DNA of 64,000 nt from positions 124,001 through 188,000 of the forward strand of contig NZ_FQXE01000003.1 in assembly GCF_900129885.1 (NCBI RefSeq). The letters run 5' to 3'. The position numbers and the translations under genes are program-made. The notes below the pieces were generated by a model that did not search any database, was not told the DNA's origin, and worked only from the letters and a program-made list of their open reading frames with translations. The stretch comes from Pollutimonas bauzanensis. GTDB lineage: Bacteria; Pseudomonadota; Gammaproteobacteria; Burkholderiales; Burkholderiaceae_B. Shown here in pieces: positions 9,098-18,422 of this stretch. Numbering within the stretch: the first letter of the stretch is position 1; each line of letters starts with the position of its first letter.

Positions 9098-10048
9098 ATG
9101 GCGCGTTATCTTTTGCACCGGCTGCTGGCGCTGATTCCGGTGCTGGGCGTAGTGGCGGTGGTGGTGTTTCTTATCGTGCACCTGACCCCGGGCGATCCGG
9201 CCACCGTCATCCTGGGCGACGAGGCGACCCCGCAGCAGCGGCTCGCGCTGATTGCGCAACTGGGGCTGGACAAGCCGCTGGCGGAGCAGTTTTTCACCTG
9301 GTTCGCCAATGTCGCGCGCGGCAACCTGGGCGTATCCATTTTCATGCGCGACGATGTCCTGAATGTATTCCTGGACCATCTGGGGCCCACGGTCTCCCTG
9401 GCCGTTTTTGCGCAGTTGCTGGCGGCGGTGCCCGGGGTCTGGCTGGGCATCGTGGCGGCGCGCCGGCGCGGCAGCCTGGTGGACCAATCGGTAATGGGCT
9501 TTTCCATGCTGGGCATTTCCGTGCCCAGCTTCCTGCTGGGTCTGTTCCTGATCCTGACGTTCTCGGTATGGCTGCGCTGGCTGCCCGTCGCGGGTTACCG
9601 CCCCTTGAGCGAAGGGCTGTGGACCCACCTGCGTTATCTGGTCCTGCCCGCGGTGGCGCTGGGCGCCATACAGGCCGCCTTGCTGGCGCGCATGACGCGC
9701 TCGGCCATGCTCGACATACTGAACGACAGCTATATCAAAACGGCCCGCGCCAAGGGGCTGGCCGAGCGCCTGGTGATCTACAGGCACGCCTTGCGCAATG
9801 CGCTGATTCCCATCCTGACGGTGTTCGGCGAGACCTTCGGCGCGCTGATCACCGGGGCCGCGGTGGTCGAGACCGTATTCAACATACCCGGCGTCGGCCA
9901 GCTTATTGTGAACTCCATTGCCCGGCGCGATTTTCCCGTGATCCAGGGCGCCATTTTGCTGATTACCGTGACCTACGTGCTGCTCAACCTTTTCATCGAT
10001 ATGCTTTACGGCCTGGTCGACCCGCGAGTCAAACTGGGGCGCTCATGA
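9098..10048 (+). CDS. Peptide ABC transporter permease, DppB-like
   Basis: 316 residues with about six membrane segments, starting MARYLLHRLLALIPVLG and carrying the HLTPGDPA motif and the EAA-type loop around TARAKGLAERLVIYRHALRNALIPI. It forms one half of the inner-membrane channel of a Dpp/Opp-type importer. The stop overlaps the start of the next permease (ATGA), giving translational coupling. Confidence 0.94.
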   Translation: MARYLLHRLLALIPVLGVVAVVVFLIVHLTPGDPATVILGDEATPQQRLALIAQLGLDKPLAEQFFTWFANVARGNLGVSIFMRDDVLNVFLDHLGPTVSLAVFAQLLAAVPGVWLGIVAARRRGSLVDQSVMGFSMLGISVPSFLLGLFLILTFSVWLRWLPVAGYRPLSEGLWTHLRYLVLPAVALGAIQAALLARMTRSAMLDILNDSYIKTARAKGLAERLVIYRHALRNALIPILTVFGETFGALITGAAVVETVFNIPGVGQLIVNSIARRDFPVIQGAILLITVTYVLLNLFIDMLYGLVDPRVKLGRS

Positions 10049-10941
10049 TCAATACCTTATTGCTGCGCCGCGCCTTGCACAACCGCATGCTGGTGACGGG
10101 GGCGGTCGTGCTGCTGGCGCTGGCGCTGATGTCGGCGCTGGCGCCCTGGGTGGCCGCCTACGATCCCTACGATCTCGATCCCATCGTTCGCCTGAAGCCG
10201 CCCAGCGCCGAGCACTGGTTCGGCACCGACGGATTCGGGCGCGATGTGTTCGCGCGGGTGATGTACGGCATACGCATTTCGCTGTCGGTGGGCGCCGCCG
10301 TGGCGTTCTGTTCGGGGGCGATAGGCGTGGTAGTGGGCCTGACCAGCGCCTATTACAAGGTGGTCGACCACATCGCCATGCGCGTTTGCGATGGCCTGTA
10401 CGCCTTTCCTTCCCTGCTGCTGGCCATCGCCATCGTGGCGGCGCTGGGGCCGGCCACCGGCAATGTCATTGCGGCCCTGTCGCTGGTTTATATCCCGTCG
10501 GTGGCGCGCATTGCGCGCGCCGCGGCCCTGGTGGTGAAAGAGAAAACCTATATCGAGGGCCTGCGCGCGCAAGGCGCCGGCGCGGCGCGCATCATCTGGC
10601 TGCATATGCTGCCCAACGTGACGTCTCCCTTGATCGTGCAGACCACCTTTATTTTTGCGGTGTCGATTCTTACCGAGGCGGCCCTGAGCTTTCTGGGAGC
10701 GGGCATACCGGCGCCCACGCCCAGCCTGGGCAATCTGCTGCTGGACGGCAAGAATGTCATCTTCAAGGCATGGTGGATGACGGTGTTTCCCGGCGTGACG
10801 GTGATACTGATGATACTGGCTTTGAATATTCTTGGCGATGGGCTGCGCGACTTCCTGGACCCGCATATCAAGACCATACCGGGTCGCTCGCGGCGCCTGT
10901 TGCGGCGCGGCGCCGCGGCGGACAGCGAGGCCGGGGCATGA
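10045..10941 (+). CDS. Peptide ABC transporter permease, DppC-like
   Basis: 298 residues from the ATG overlapping the upstream stop; the open frame extends much further upstream but only in the shadow of the other permease. It has the DppC hallmark EHWFGTDGFGRDVFARVMYG near residue 50, several membrane helices and the EAA loop GLRAQGAGAARIIWLHMLPN. It pairs with the DppB-like protein in the inner membrane. Its stop overlaps the following ATPase start. Confidence 0.94.
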   Translation: MINTLLLRRALHNRMLVTGAVVLLALALMSALAPWVAAYDPYDLDPIVRLKPPSAEHWFGTDGFGRDVFARVMYGIRISLSVGAAVAFCSGAIGVVVGLTSAYYKVVDHIAMRVCDGLYAFPSLLLAIAIVAALGPATGNVIAALSLVYIPSVARIARAAALVVKEKTYIEGLRAQGAGAARIIWLHMLPNVTSPLIVQTTFIFAVSILTEAALSFLGAGIPAPTPSLGNLLLDGKNVIFKAWWMTVFPGVTVILMILALNILGDGLRDFLDPHIKTIPGRSRRLLRRGAAADSEAGA

Positions 10942-11966
10942 GCGGCGATACTCTGCTGGACGTGCGCGAACTCGCGACCACGTTCGCCACCGAGAACGGC
11001 ACGGTCAGGGCGGTGGACGGCGTTTCTTTCCAGGTCCGGGCCAATGAAGTATTGGGCCTGGTGGGCGAGTCCGGCTGCGGCAAAAGCGTCACCGCCGAAT
11101 CCATCATGCGTTTGCTGGACCCGTCCACCAGCCGCAGCGATGGCCAGGTGCTGTTCCAAGGCCGCGATCTGCTGCCGCTGTCGCCAACGGAAATGGCCAG
11201 GGTACGCGGCAATCAGCTGGGCATGGTGTTCCAGGACCCTTTGTCGGCCTTGAACCCCGTATTCCGCATCGGCGACCAGTTAATGGAGCCCATGCATACC
11301 CATTTGCAGCTGGACAAGCGCCAGGCCCGCCAGCGCGCAATAGGGCTGCTGGAGCAGACCGGCATTCCCGACCCGCTGCGCAGGATGGACGCCTATCCTC
11401 ATGAACTCTCCGGCGGCATGCGCCAGCGCGTCATGATAGCCATGGCCCTGGCCTGCCAGCCGCGGCTGCTGATCGCCGACGAGCCCACCACGGCGCTGGA
11501 TGTGACGATACAGGCGCAAATCCTGGAGTTGCTGGAATCCCTGCGCGACAGCTATTCCATGGGCATAGTGCTGATTACCCACGATTTGTCGGTGGTGGCG
11601 CAGATGTGCCATAGGGTCGTGGTGATGTATCTGGGCCAGATCATCGAGCAGGCCGATGTCGAGACCCTGTTCGATAGGCCCGCCCACCCTTACACGCAGG
11701 GCCTGATGGCTTCCGCGCCCAGCCTGGACCGGCCGCGGCGTACGCGCCTGCACGAAATCCCCGGCAATGTTCCGGCGCTCGAGCGCATACCCGCGGGCTG
11801 CCGGTTCGCGCCGCGCTGCGCCTATGCCGACGACCAGTGCCGCCAGGCGCCCCAACTGCGCAAGGTGGCGGCCCCCGAGGGCGGCCCGCCGGTGGGCGGG
11901 CACTATGTGCGCTGCTGGCATTATGAAAAAATCGCGGCCCGCGCGGCCGGGCGGGCAAGCCTATGA
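10938..11966 (+). CDS. Peptide ABC transporter ATPase, DppD-like
   Basis: 342 residues. Walker [10 protein letters not shown]-loop VFQDP, signature [15 protein letters not shown], Walker [13 protein letters not shown] and switch His in LITHDLS are intact. The C-terminal oligopeptide-transporter domain carries the Cys-rich [17 protein letters not shown] segment that in DppD relatives can bind an Fe-S cluster. It powers import together with the DppF-like ATPase downstream. Start and stop both overlap neighbours by ATGA. Confidence 0.94.
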   Translation: MSGDTLLDVRELATTFATENGTVRAVDGVSFQVRANEVLGLVGESGCGKSVTAESIMRLLDPSTSRSDGQVLFQGRDLLPLSPTEMARVRGNQLGMVFQDPLSALNPVFRIGDQLMEPMHTHLQLDKRQARQRAIGLLEQTGIPDPLRRMDAYPHELSGGMRQRVMIAMALACQPRLLIADEPTTALDVTIQAQILELLESLRDSYSMGIVLITHDLSVVAQMCHRVVVMYLGQIIEQADVETLFDRPAHPYTQGLMASAPSLDRPRRTRLHEIPGNVPALERIPAGCRFAPRCAYADDQCRQAPQLRKVAAPEGGPPVGGHYVRCWHYEKIAARAAGRASL

Positions 11967-12946
11967 TGCAGGATCACGATTCCGCCGCCGCGCCGCTGCT
12001 GCAGGTCAGCGGCCTGGCCAAGCACTTTCGCGTCAAGGCCGGCTTGTTCGGCCACGCCACGGTAAAAGCGGTGGACGGCCTGAACTTCCATATCCGCCAA
12101 GGCGAAACCTACGCCCTGGTGGGCGAATCCGGCTGCGGCAAAAGCACCACCGGCCGCGCCTTGCTGCGCTTGACCGAGCCGACGGCGGGCGCGGCAATGT
12201 TCGACGGGCGCGATATTTTCAAGCTGTCGGGAGGCCAGTTGCGCGAATGGCGCCGCGATGCGCAGATGGTCTTCCAGGACCCCTTGTCGTCGCTGGACCC
12301 GAAGCGGCGCATTGCCTATAGCGTGGAAGAACCGTTGATCATTCACAAGGTAGGCGATGCCGCGCAACGCCGCAAGCGGGTGGCCGAACTGCTGGAGCGC
12401 GTGGGCCTGAGCCGCGAGCACCTGTCGCGCTTTCCCCACGAGTTTTCCGGCGGCCAGCGCCAGCGCATCGGCATCGCCAAGGCTCTTGCGCTGCAGCCGC
12501 GGCTGATCATCTGCGACGAGCCGGTCTCCGCCCTGGACGTATCGATCCAATCGCAGATCCTGAATCTGTTGATGGATTTGCAGAGCGAACACGGCCTGGC
12601 CTACCTGTTCATCGCGCATGACCTGGGCGTCGTGCGGCACGTGGCCGATCGCATCGGGGTGATGTACCTGGGCCATATCGTGGAGGAGGCCGATACCGAC
12701 ACCTTGTTCAGCGAACCGCGCCATCCCTATACGCAGTCGCTGCTGGCTTCCATCCCGCCGGCGCATCCGCGCCTGAAGACCCCGCGCCCGATACTCGCCG
12801 GCGACATACCGTCGCCCATGAACCCGCCGTCGGGCTGTGTGTTCCGCACGCGCTGCCCGCATGCCATGCCGCGCTGCGCCCGGGAGGCGCCGCCAGTCCG
12901 TCAATTGAGCCCGACGCAGCGCGTGGCTTGCCATCTGTTCGATTGA
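11963..12946 (+). CDS. Peptide ABC transporter ATPase, DppF-like
   Basis: 327 residues with Walker [10 protein letters not shown], signature FSGGQRQRIGIAKAL, Walker B LIICDEPVSALD and H-loop FIAHDLG. The C-terminal domain has PSGCVFRTRCPHAMPRC. It is the second ATPase of the importer and the last gene of the operon. The next gene is convergent, 48 bp away. Confidence 0.94.
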   Translation: MMQDHDSAAAPLLQVSGLAKHFRVKAGLFGHATVKAVDGLNFHIRQGETYALVGESGCGKSTTGRALLRLTEPTAGAAMFDGRDIFKLSGGQLREWRRDAQMVFQDPLSSLDPKRRIAYSVEEPLIIHKVGDAAQRRKRVAELLERVGLSREHLSRFPHEFSGGQRQRIGIAKALALQPRLIICDEPVSALDVSIQSQILNLLMDLQSEHGLAYLFIAHDLGVVRHVADRIGVMYLGHIVEEADTDTLFSEPRHPYTQSLLASIPPAHPRLKTPRPILAGDIPSPMNPPSGCVFRTRCPHAMPRCAREAPPVRQLSPTQRVACHLFD

Positions 12947-12994
12947 GGCGCGCCGCTTCGGGGCGCGGCGGGGTCCCCTCAGCTTCCCGCGGAT

Positions 12995-13870
12995 TCAACG
13001 CTGGACGCCCCAGCGCCGCACTGTGACGCGCTCGAAGGCATGGAATATCACGTTCTCCACCAGCAGACCGATGATGATCACCAGGGCCAGGCCGGCAAAG
13101 ACATTGTCGGTATAGAGTTCGTTGCGGTTCTGGAAGATGTACCAGCCCAGGCCGCCCCGGCCCGAGGACGCGCCGAAGACCAGTTCAGCGGCAATCAGGG
13201 TGCGCCACGCAAAAGCCCAGCCGATCTTGAGGCCGGACAAGATGGAAGGCAAGGCCGCCGGGATGAGGATTTGCAGCACATAGCGCAAGCCTCTGAGCCC
13301 GTAATTGCGGCCCGCCATGCGCAAGGTTTCAGGCACTCCCTGGAAGCCAGCATAAGTGTTCAGGGCTAAAGGCCAGAGGACCGAATGCACCAGGACGAAG
13401 ACCAGGCTTCCTCGACCCAGGCCGAACCATAGCAGGGCCAGAGGCAGCAGCGCGATCGCCGGCAAGGGATTGAACATGGCGGTCAGGGTGGATAGCAGGT
13501 CCCGCCCCAATTGGGTCGATACCGCCGCGGTCGTCAGCAGGAAAGCGCAGAGTATCCCCCCGAGGTAGCCCTGTATCAGCACCGACAGGGAAATTCCGGC
13601 CTTCTCGATGAGCTCGCCACTGGACAGGCCCTTGAACAAGGCGTGCGCGGTGGCTGTGAAAGTAGGCAGCAGCAGGGTGTTGTCCTGCCAGCTGGCTATG
13701 CCCTCCCATAGAATGGCCAGGACCACCAGGATCAGGCTTTTGCGCAGCCACCCATGCTGCCAGAGCCGCTGCGCCCAGGGCGGCTTGCGCTCTATGGGCA
13801 CTACGTCGAAGCGGGGGAGGGTCCGTTCATACTCGGGCCTGATGGGAGGGTTGTAAGAGTTTATGCTCAT
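12995..13870 (-). CDS. Sulfonate/taurine-type ABC transporter permease
   Basis: 291 residues with about six membrane segments after a 45-residue cytoplasmic N-terminus. The EAA loop reads GVPETLRMAGRNYGLRGLRYVLQ and the overall pattern (LWEGIASWQDNTLLLPTF, AWRTLIAAELVFG) is that of the SsuC/TauC/NrtB permease family. It is the last gene of a three-gene importer; its start lies 3 bp after the ATPase stop. The family carries aliphatic sulfonates, taurine, nitrate or thiamine precursors. A sulfur compound is inferred from the nearby desulfinase-like gene. Confidence 0.88.
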   Translation of the reverse strand: MSINSYNPPIRPEYERTLPRFDVVPIERKPPWAQRLWQHGWLRKSLILVVLAILWEGIASWQDNTLLLPTFTATAHALFKGLSSGELIEKAGISLSVLIQGYLGGILCAFLLTTAAVSTQLGRDLLSTLTAMFNPLPAIALLPLALLWFGLGRGSLVFVLVHSVLWPLALNTYAGFQGVPETLRMAGRNYGLRGLRYVLQILIPAALPSILSGLKIGWAFAWRTLIAAELVFGASSGRGGLGWYIFQNRNELYTDNVFAGLALVIIIGLLVENVIFHAFERVTVRRWGVQR

Positions 13871-13873
13871 GCC

Positions 13874-14740
13874 TCAATGCGCCTGATCGAACAGCAGATG
13901 ATGGATGCGTTGCGCCGCGGCCTGGAAGGACACCCCGCCCAGGCTGTCGATGTCCCAGGCATGGCTGTTGATTTCGGCCCGCACGCGGCCCGGGTGCGGA
14001 GAGAGAAGGGCGATCCGGCTGCCGACCACCAAGGCCTCCTCGATGGAATGGGTAACGAACAAGAGGGTAAAACCCACGTCCTCCCAGAGAACCAGCAGTT
14101 CTTCCTGCATCTTGCGCCGGGTCAGGGCGTCCAGGGCGGCGAACGGTTCGTCCATCAACAGGATGCGGGGCTGCATGGCCAGCGCGCGGGCGATGGCGAC
14201 GCGCTGCTTCATGCCTCCGGAAAGTTGATGCGGATGGACGTCGGCAAAGGGAGACAGGCCTACCTTGTCCAGGTAATAACGGGCTCTTTCTTCGGCCTCC
14301 TTGCGTCCCAGGGTTCGGGAAGCCAGGAGAGGGAAGGCGACGTTTTGCCGGACAGTTTTCCAGGGCAGCAGCTGATCGAATTCCTGGAAGACCACGATGC
14401 GGTCCGGGCCCGGGCCCTGTACCTTTACCCCATCCAGCGTGATGCTGCCCTCGGTCGGCTGGATGAAACCAGCCACAGATTTTATCAGAGTGGATTTGCC
14501 GCAACCGGAAGGACCCAGGAGGACGAAGCGATCCCCCTGGTGAACGTCGATGTCTATCCTGTGCGTGGCGCGCACCACCCGCTCGGGGCTGCGGTATTCG
14601 AGGCTGACGCCACGAATGGCGAGCAAGGGATTTGCCGCCGCCCCCTCGGCCGCGGCATCCTCCAGAGCTTGGCGGCGGGATTCAGCCTGCCAATCTGACA
14701 ATGCGATGGGCTGAGGGGAAATGGCAAGGCGGGTTCCCAC
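13874..14740 (-). CDS. Sulfonate/taurine-type ABC transporter ATPase
   Basis: 288 residues. Walker A GPSGCGKST, signature LSGGMKQRVAIARAL, Walker B ILLMDEPFAALD and switch His in FVTHSIEEAL are intact, matching the SsuB/TauB family. An unusual N-terminal extension of about 38 residues precedes the ATPase core. It energises the permease encoded just downstream. Its start lies 3 bp after the binding-protein stop. Confidence 0.9.
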   Translation of the reverse strand: MGTRLAISPQPIALSDWQAESRRQALEDAAAEGAAANPLLAIRGVSLEYRSPERVVRATHRIDIDVHQGDRFVLLGPSGCGKSTLIKSVAGFIQPTEGSITLDGVKVQGPGPDRIVVFQEFDQLLPWKTVRQNVAFPLLASRTLGRKEAEERARYYLDKVGLSPFADVHPHQLSGGMKQRVAIARALAMQPRILLMDEPFAALDALTRRKMQEELLVLWEDVGFTLLFVTHSIEEALVVGSRIALLSPHPGRVRAEINSHAWDIDSLGGVSFQAAAQRIHHLLFDQAH

Positions 14741-14743
14741 GTT

Positions 14744-15754
14744 TCAGTCCCCCGGCAAGCCATGAGCTTCCTCGAAGAAATAATCCTTCCAGGATGCGGC
14801 CTTGTTTTTCAGGACGCCGAGGTCGTAAAGCTCAGTGGCGTAGACAAAGGTCCGCTGGGGCACGATGGTGAAGTCGTTTTCCGGGTCGTCGATGATTTTG
14901 CGCACGAATTCGGGCGAAAGCTTGGATTGTTGCTGGCGTATGAATGTTTCGGCGGCCTGGGCCTTGTTATTGTGTATCCATTGGGCGGCATCTTCCACCG
15001 CGGCATAAAGCGCTTTATAGGTATTGGGGTTTTCGTCGTGGAATTTCTGTGTGCTGTACAGCACATTGAAGGTGGCCGGGCCGCCTAGAATGTCATAGGA
15101 ACTCAGCACCTTGTGCACATTCTTGTTGCCTTCCAGGGCCCGATAGTAGAAGGGGGCGCTGGAGAAGTGCGAGTTGATATCCAGGCCGCCTGAAATCAGC
15201 GCGGCGGTGGCATCGGGATGCGGAATACTGACAGAAATCTTGTCGTAGCGATTGAAGTTTTCCTTGCCATAGAGCCGGGCGGTTTCAATCTGCAAGGTGC
15301 GCGACTGGAAGCCCACGCCTGCGGCGGGAACCGCGATGCGGTCCTTGTCGGTGAAATCCTTCAGGGTCTTGATGGCCGGGTTATTGGTGATCAGATAGTT
15401 GGGCAAAGAGCCCAGGGCGGCGACTGCCTTGACGTTCTGTTTGCCTTTGGTCCGGTCCCACAGCACCAGCGCTGGCGGCACGCCTGCCGAAACCACGTCC
15501 AGATTGTTGGATAGCAAAGCCTCGTTCATGGCCGTGGCGCCGGAAATCTGGGCCCATTCGACTTCGATATCCAGCCCCGACTGCTTGCCGTATTTTTCAA
15601 TCAATTGTTGATCCCGTATTACGTCCAGGATCAGATAGGCGATGCCGAATTGCTGGGCGAGGCGGATTTTCCCTTCGGCGCGGGCGGCAAAACTGGCGGC
15701 GGACAAGCTCAGGACAATGATTAATGCGCCGGCCTTGCGGATGTGTTTTTTCAT
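14744..15754 (-). CDS. Sulfonate/taurine-type ABC substrate-binding protein
   Basis: 336 residues with a signal peptide ending near SFAARA. The mature part (KIRLAQQFGIAYLILDVIRDQQLIEK..., ALLSNNLDVVSAGVPPALV) fits the TauA/SsuA/NMT1 family. There is no lipobox, so it should be a soluble periplasmic protein. It is the first gene of the importer, behind a 267-bp AT-rich upstream region that should hold its promoter. The ligand may be a sulfonate or sulfinate, judged only by family and by the desulfinase-like gene upstream. Confidence 0.88.
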   Translation of the reverse strand: MKKHIRKAGALIIVLSLSAASFAARAEGKIRLAQQFGIAYLILDVIRDQQLIEKYGKQSGLDIEVEWAQISGATAMNEALLSNNLDVVSAGVPPALVLWDRTKGKQNVKAVAALGSLPNYLITNNPAIKTLKDFTDKDRIAVPAAGVGFQSRTLQIETARLYGKENFNRYDKISVSIPHPDATAALISGGLDINSHFSSAPFYYRALEGNKNVHKVLSSYDILGGPATFNVLYSTQKFHDENPNTYKALYAAVEDAAQWIHNNKAQAAETFIRQQQSKLSPEFVRKIIDDPENDFTIVPQRTFVYATELYDLGVLKNKAASWKDYFFEEAHGLPGD

Positions 15755-16021
15755 GATTTGAATATCTTTCTGAACGAAAATTGATTTATGGATCGTTGAT
15801 TGATTCCGGCCATATGAGCGGGCCGGCCGCCTGCTTATTTCGAAACAATCAATCCCGGTGATTTTTTATTCTATAGAGAGTATTAATGAATCCGAACGAA
15901 CTTATTCCTATTTGAAAACGGCGATTTCCGTATAAGGATTGCCCGCATATTCGCGACGATAATTTTCGGATTCAGCGGAAAAAAATATAAGCTGGCATAT
16001 GGCCGGCCCGAATGCAGACCA

Positions 16022-17200
16022 TCAATTGTTGGGCGGAGCCGCCGGGAAAAGGCTGCGGGCAATCATGTTCGACTGGGCCTGGGATGTTCCCCCGCCGATC
16101 TGGAACATGCGGACATCGCGCAGCATGCGCTCCAGAGGCAGGTCCCGGGAATAGCCGGCGGCGCCGAACATCTGCAGGGAATCGCTAACCACGTCAAAGG
16201 CGTGATGCGCGGTGAATATCTTGGCGATGGAAGCCTCTTTCATATCCGGCAGCATGACGTTATTGGGCAAATGCCGGGCGTTGCAGGCGGCCCGATGTAT
16301 CAACAGCCGCGCAGCGTGGAGATTGCTCTCGCCCTTGGCCATGAGCCAGCGCAGGCCTTGGTATTCCGCCAGCTTCCGGCCCGCCGAAGTGCGCCGCCCC
16401 ATGTAATCCACGGCCAGGTCGTGGGCTCCCTGGGCGATGCCCAAGGCTACGCTGGAAGCGCCAATGCGCTGGGCGTTATAACCATTCATCAACTTCTTGA
16501 AGCGGTTTCCGGGGTCGGCCAGGACCAGGTTTTCCAGGGGAACCCGGCAGTCCTCGAAGATCAGTTCGGTTTCCGGGATTCCCCGCAGCCCCATGGCGTC
16601 TTCCACACGGCCGAAGCGAAACCCGGGTGTTCCCTTGTCAACCAGAATGCCGCCTATGCCCTGATCACGGCCCGCTTTATCCAGGATGCGGGCAAAGATG
16701 AAATTGGTATGGGAAATGCCGCCGCCGGTGATCCAGTGCTTGGTGCCGTTGATCTGGTAGTGGCCGTCCTTCTCCCGCGCTGTCGTGCTCAGCGCGGTGA
16801 GGTCCGTACCCGCATTGGGCTCCGTCATGCCGATGGCCGGCTTGTCCCCGTCCTCGAGGATACGGCGAGCCGTCACACGCTGCTGCTTTTCCGTACCGTA
16901 GGCCATGATGCATCCTAAAGCGCCCATATTGGCTTCCACCACGATGCGGGCGGTAACGCCGCAATATTTGGCGACCTGCTCGATGACCAGCACCACATCG
17001 ATGAGGGGACGTCCGAGGCCGCCGAAGCGCTTGGGAATCGTCATGCCCAGCAAGCCGTTCTGGCGCAGCAGCTCCACGTTGCCGTAGGGATACTCGTGGT
17101 CGCGATCCCAGCGGGCCGCGAGGGGGGCGAATACTTCCCTTCCAAGGCGGTCGGCCAGGTCCGCGAAGGCTTGCTGTTCCGTGCTCAGTTGAAAATCCAT
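16022..17200 (-). CDS. acd: Acyl-CoA dehydrogenase-fold enzyme, probable 3-sulfinopropionyl-CoA desulfinase
   Basis: 392 residues with the FAD-binding acyl-CoA dehydrogenase layout: GMTEPNAGTD, KHWITGGG, RMFQIGGGTSQAQ. The catalytic base is absent at both known positions: the MCAD Glu (YEGT motif) is Gly370 and the helix-G position used by long-chain and isovaleryl enzymes is Gln244, just before Arg245. Gln and Gly at these places, plus an Arg near residue 84 (here Arg85 in TARIVVEAN), are the features reported for the Advenella desulfinase Acd, which splits 3-sulfinopropionyl-CoA into propionyl-CoA and sulfite. The neighbours fit sulfur metabolism: PLP enzyme and methionine importer upstream, sulfonate-type importer downstream. 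The match is residue reasoning from memory, not an alignment. Confidence 0.72.
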   Translation of the reverse strand: MDFQLSTEQQAFADLADRLGREVFAPLAARWDRDHEYPYGNVELLRQNGLLGMTIPKRFGGLGRPLIDVVLVIEQVAKYCGVTARIVVEANMGALGCIMAYGTEKQQRVTARRILEDGDKPAIGMTEPNAGTDLTALSTTAREKDGHYQINGTKHWITGGGISHTNFIFARILDKAGRDQGIGGILVDKGTPGFRFGRVEDAMGLRGIPETELIFEDCRVPLENLVLADPGNRFKKLMNGYNAQRIGASSVALGIAQGAHDLAVDYMGRRTSAGRKLAEYQGLRWLMAKGESNLHAARLLIHRAACNARHLPNNVMLPDMKEASIAKIFTAHHAFDVVSDSLQMFGAAGYSRDLPLERMLRDVRMFQIGGGTSQAQSNMIARSLFPAAPPNN

Positions 17201-17218
17201 TGCTCTGCTTCGTTCTTC

Positions 17219-18412
17219 TTATATGGACAGGTCCAGCCCCGTCCGCAAGTCGTCCAGGATATCTTCCAGCGACTCCAGCCCCACCGAGAGGCGCAGCAGC
17301 CCTTCCGATAGGCCGTATTTCTGGCGGTCCTGCTCGGTATACCCGGCATGGGTCATGGACGCCGGGTGCTGGATCAGGGTTTCCGGGTCGCCCAGGCTGA
17401 CGGCGATGCGCGCCAGCTTGAGCGCATTGAGCAGGCGCCTGCCCGCGGCCAGGCCGCCATGGAGCTCGAAGGCCACGAGGCCGCCGCCCGCCGACATCTG
17501 GCGTTCGGCGATTTCATATCCCGCGGTTTCCGGCAGCCCGGGATAGAAAACATCGGCGACCGCCGGATGCCGGCGCAGCAGCCTTGCCACCGCCAGCGCC
17601 GATTCGCTATGCCTGGCTACGCGCAGCTCCAGCGTCTTGAGGCCGCGCAACACCAGGAAGGCTGTGAACGGCGACAGGGTCGCGCCGGTGTAGTAGCGCA
17701 AGCCTTGCTGGCGGATGGCTTCTATCTGCGCCTTGCCGCCCACCACCGCGCCAGCCAGCAAATCGCCGTGGCCGCCCAGGTATTTGGTGGCCGAGTGCAG
17801 CACGATGTCCGCGCCTTGCTGCAGCGGCCGCTGCAGCACCGGGGTGGCGAAGGTATTGTCCACGATAGTCAGCAGGCCGCGCCCGCGCGCCAGCGCCGAG
17901 ATGGCCGCGATGTCCACCAGCCGCAGATTGGGGTTGGCCGGGGTTTCGAAATACAGCGCGCGCGTATCCGGGCCGATGGCCGCCGCCACGGTTTCGGAGC
18001 GGGTGAAGTTCGCGAACACGGCGCGCACGCCGAAGCGGGCCAGCCCTTGCGTGAACAGGATGAAGGCGGTGCCGTACACGATCTGGTCCACCACGATTTC
18101 GTCGCCGCTTTGCAGAATGGTGAACAGCGTGGCTGAAATCGCGGCCATGCCGGAGGCCGTGGCCACCGCGGCCTGGCCGCCTTCCAGCGATGCCAGGCGC
18201 TCTTCCAGCAGCGCCTGAGTGGGGTTGCGCGTGCGGCCATAGACATAGCCCTGGCGCTCGCCGCTGCGGATTTCTTCAAACGCCTCGAAGCTTTCCTGGG
18301 TGTAGGTGGATGTCAGGTACAAGGGCGGCGAGAGCGCGCCCTGTTCTTGCAGCGGATCGTAGCCCAGGTGTATCGCCCGGGTGGCGAAGCCTTGTGATTT
18401 CAAATCGGACAT
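17219..18412 (-). CDS. Cys/Met-metabolism PLP-dependent enzyme (gamma-synthase/lyase family)
   Basis: 397 residues of the MetB/MetC/MetZ family. The PLP lysine lies in HSATKYLGGHGD and the phosphate-binding GYVYGRTRNPTQ and SGMAAISATL segments are present. The position of the Cys that favours methionine gamma-lyase activity (YGC in Pseudomonas putida) reads YGT, which leans away from a true methionine gamma-lyase. Cystathionine gamma-synthase, O-acyl-homoserine sulfhydrylase or a broad gamma-lyase remain possible. It starts 10 bp after metI and ends 18 bp before the desulfinase-like gene, so it is co-transcribed with both. Confidence 0.85.
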   Translation of the reverse strand: MSDLKSQGFATRAIHLGYDPLQEQGALSPPLYLTSTYTQESFEAFEEIRSGERQGYVYGRTRNPTQALLEERLASLEGGQAAVATASGMAAISATLFTILQSGDEIVVDQIVYGTAFILFTQGLARFGVRAVFANFTRSETVAAAIGPDTRALYFETPANPNLRLVDIAAISALARGRGLLTIVDNTFATPVLQRPLQQGADIVLHSATKYLGGHGDLLAGAVVGGKAQIEAIRQQGLRYYTGATLSPFTAFLVLRGLKTLELRVARHSESALAVARLLRRHPAVADVFYPGLPETAGYEIAERQMSAGGGLVAFELHGGLAAGRRLLNALKLARIAVSLGDPETLIQHPASMTHAGYTEQDRQKYGLSEGLLRLSVGLESLEDILDDLRTGLDLSI

Positions 18413-18422
18413 AGGGACTCAT

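Noticed and set aside
9001-10044. N-terminal extension of the DppC-like permease
   Set aside because: The upstream open frame overlaps the DppB-like gene in another frame and has no permease sequence; the ATGA overlap gives the true start.
16022-17200. Ordinary fatty-acid acyl-CoA dehydrogenase
   Set aside because: Both possible catalytic-base positions lack Glu/Asp and no electron-transfer flavoprotein or beta-oxidation genes are nearby.
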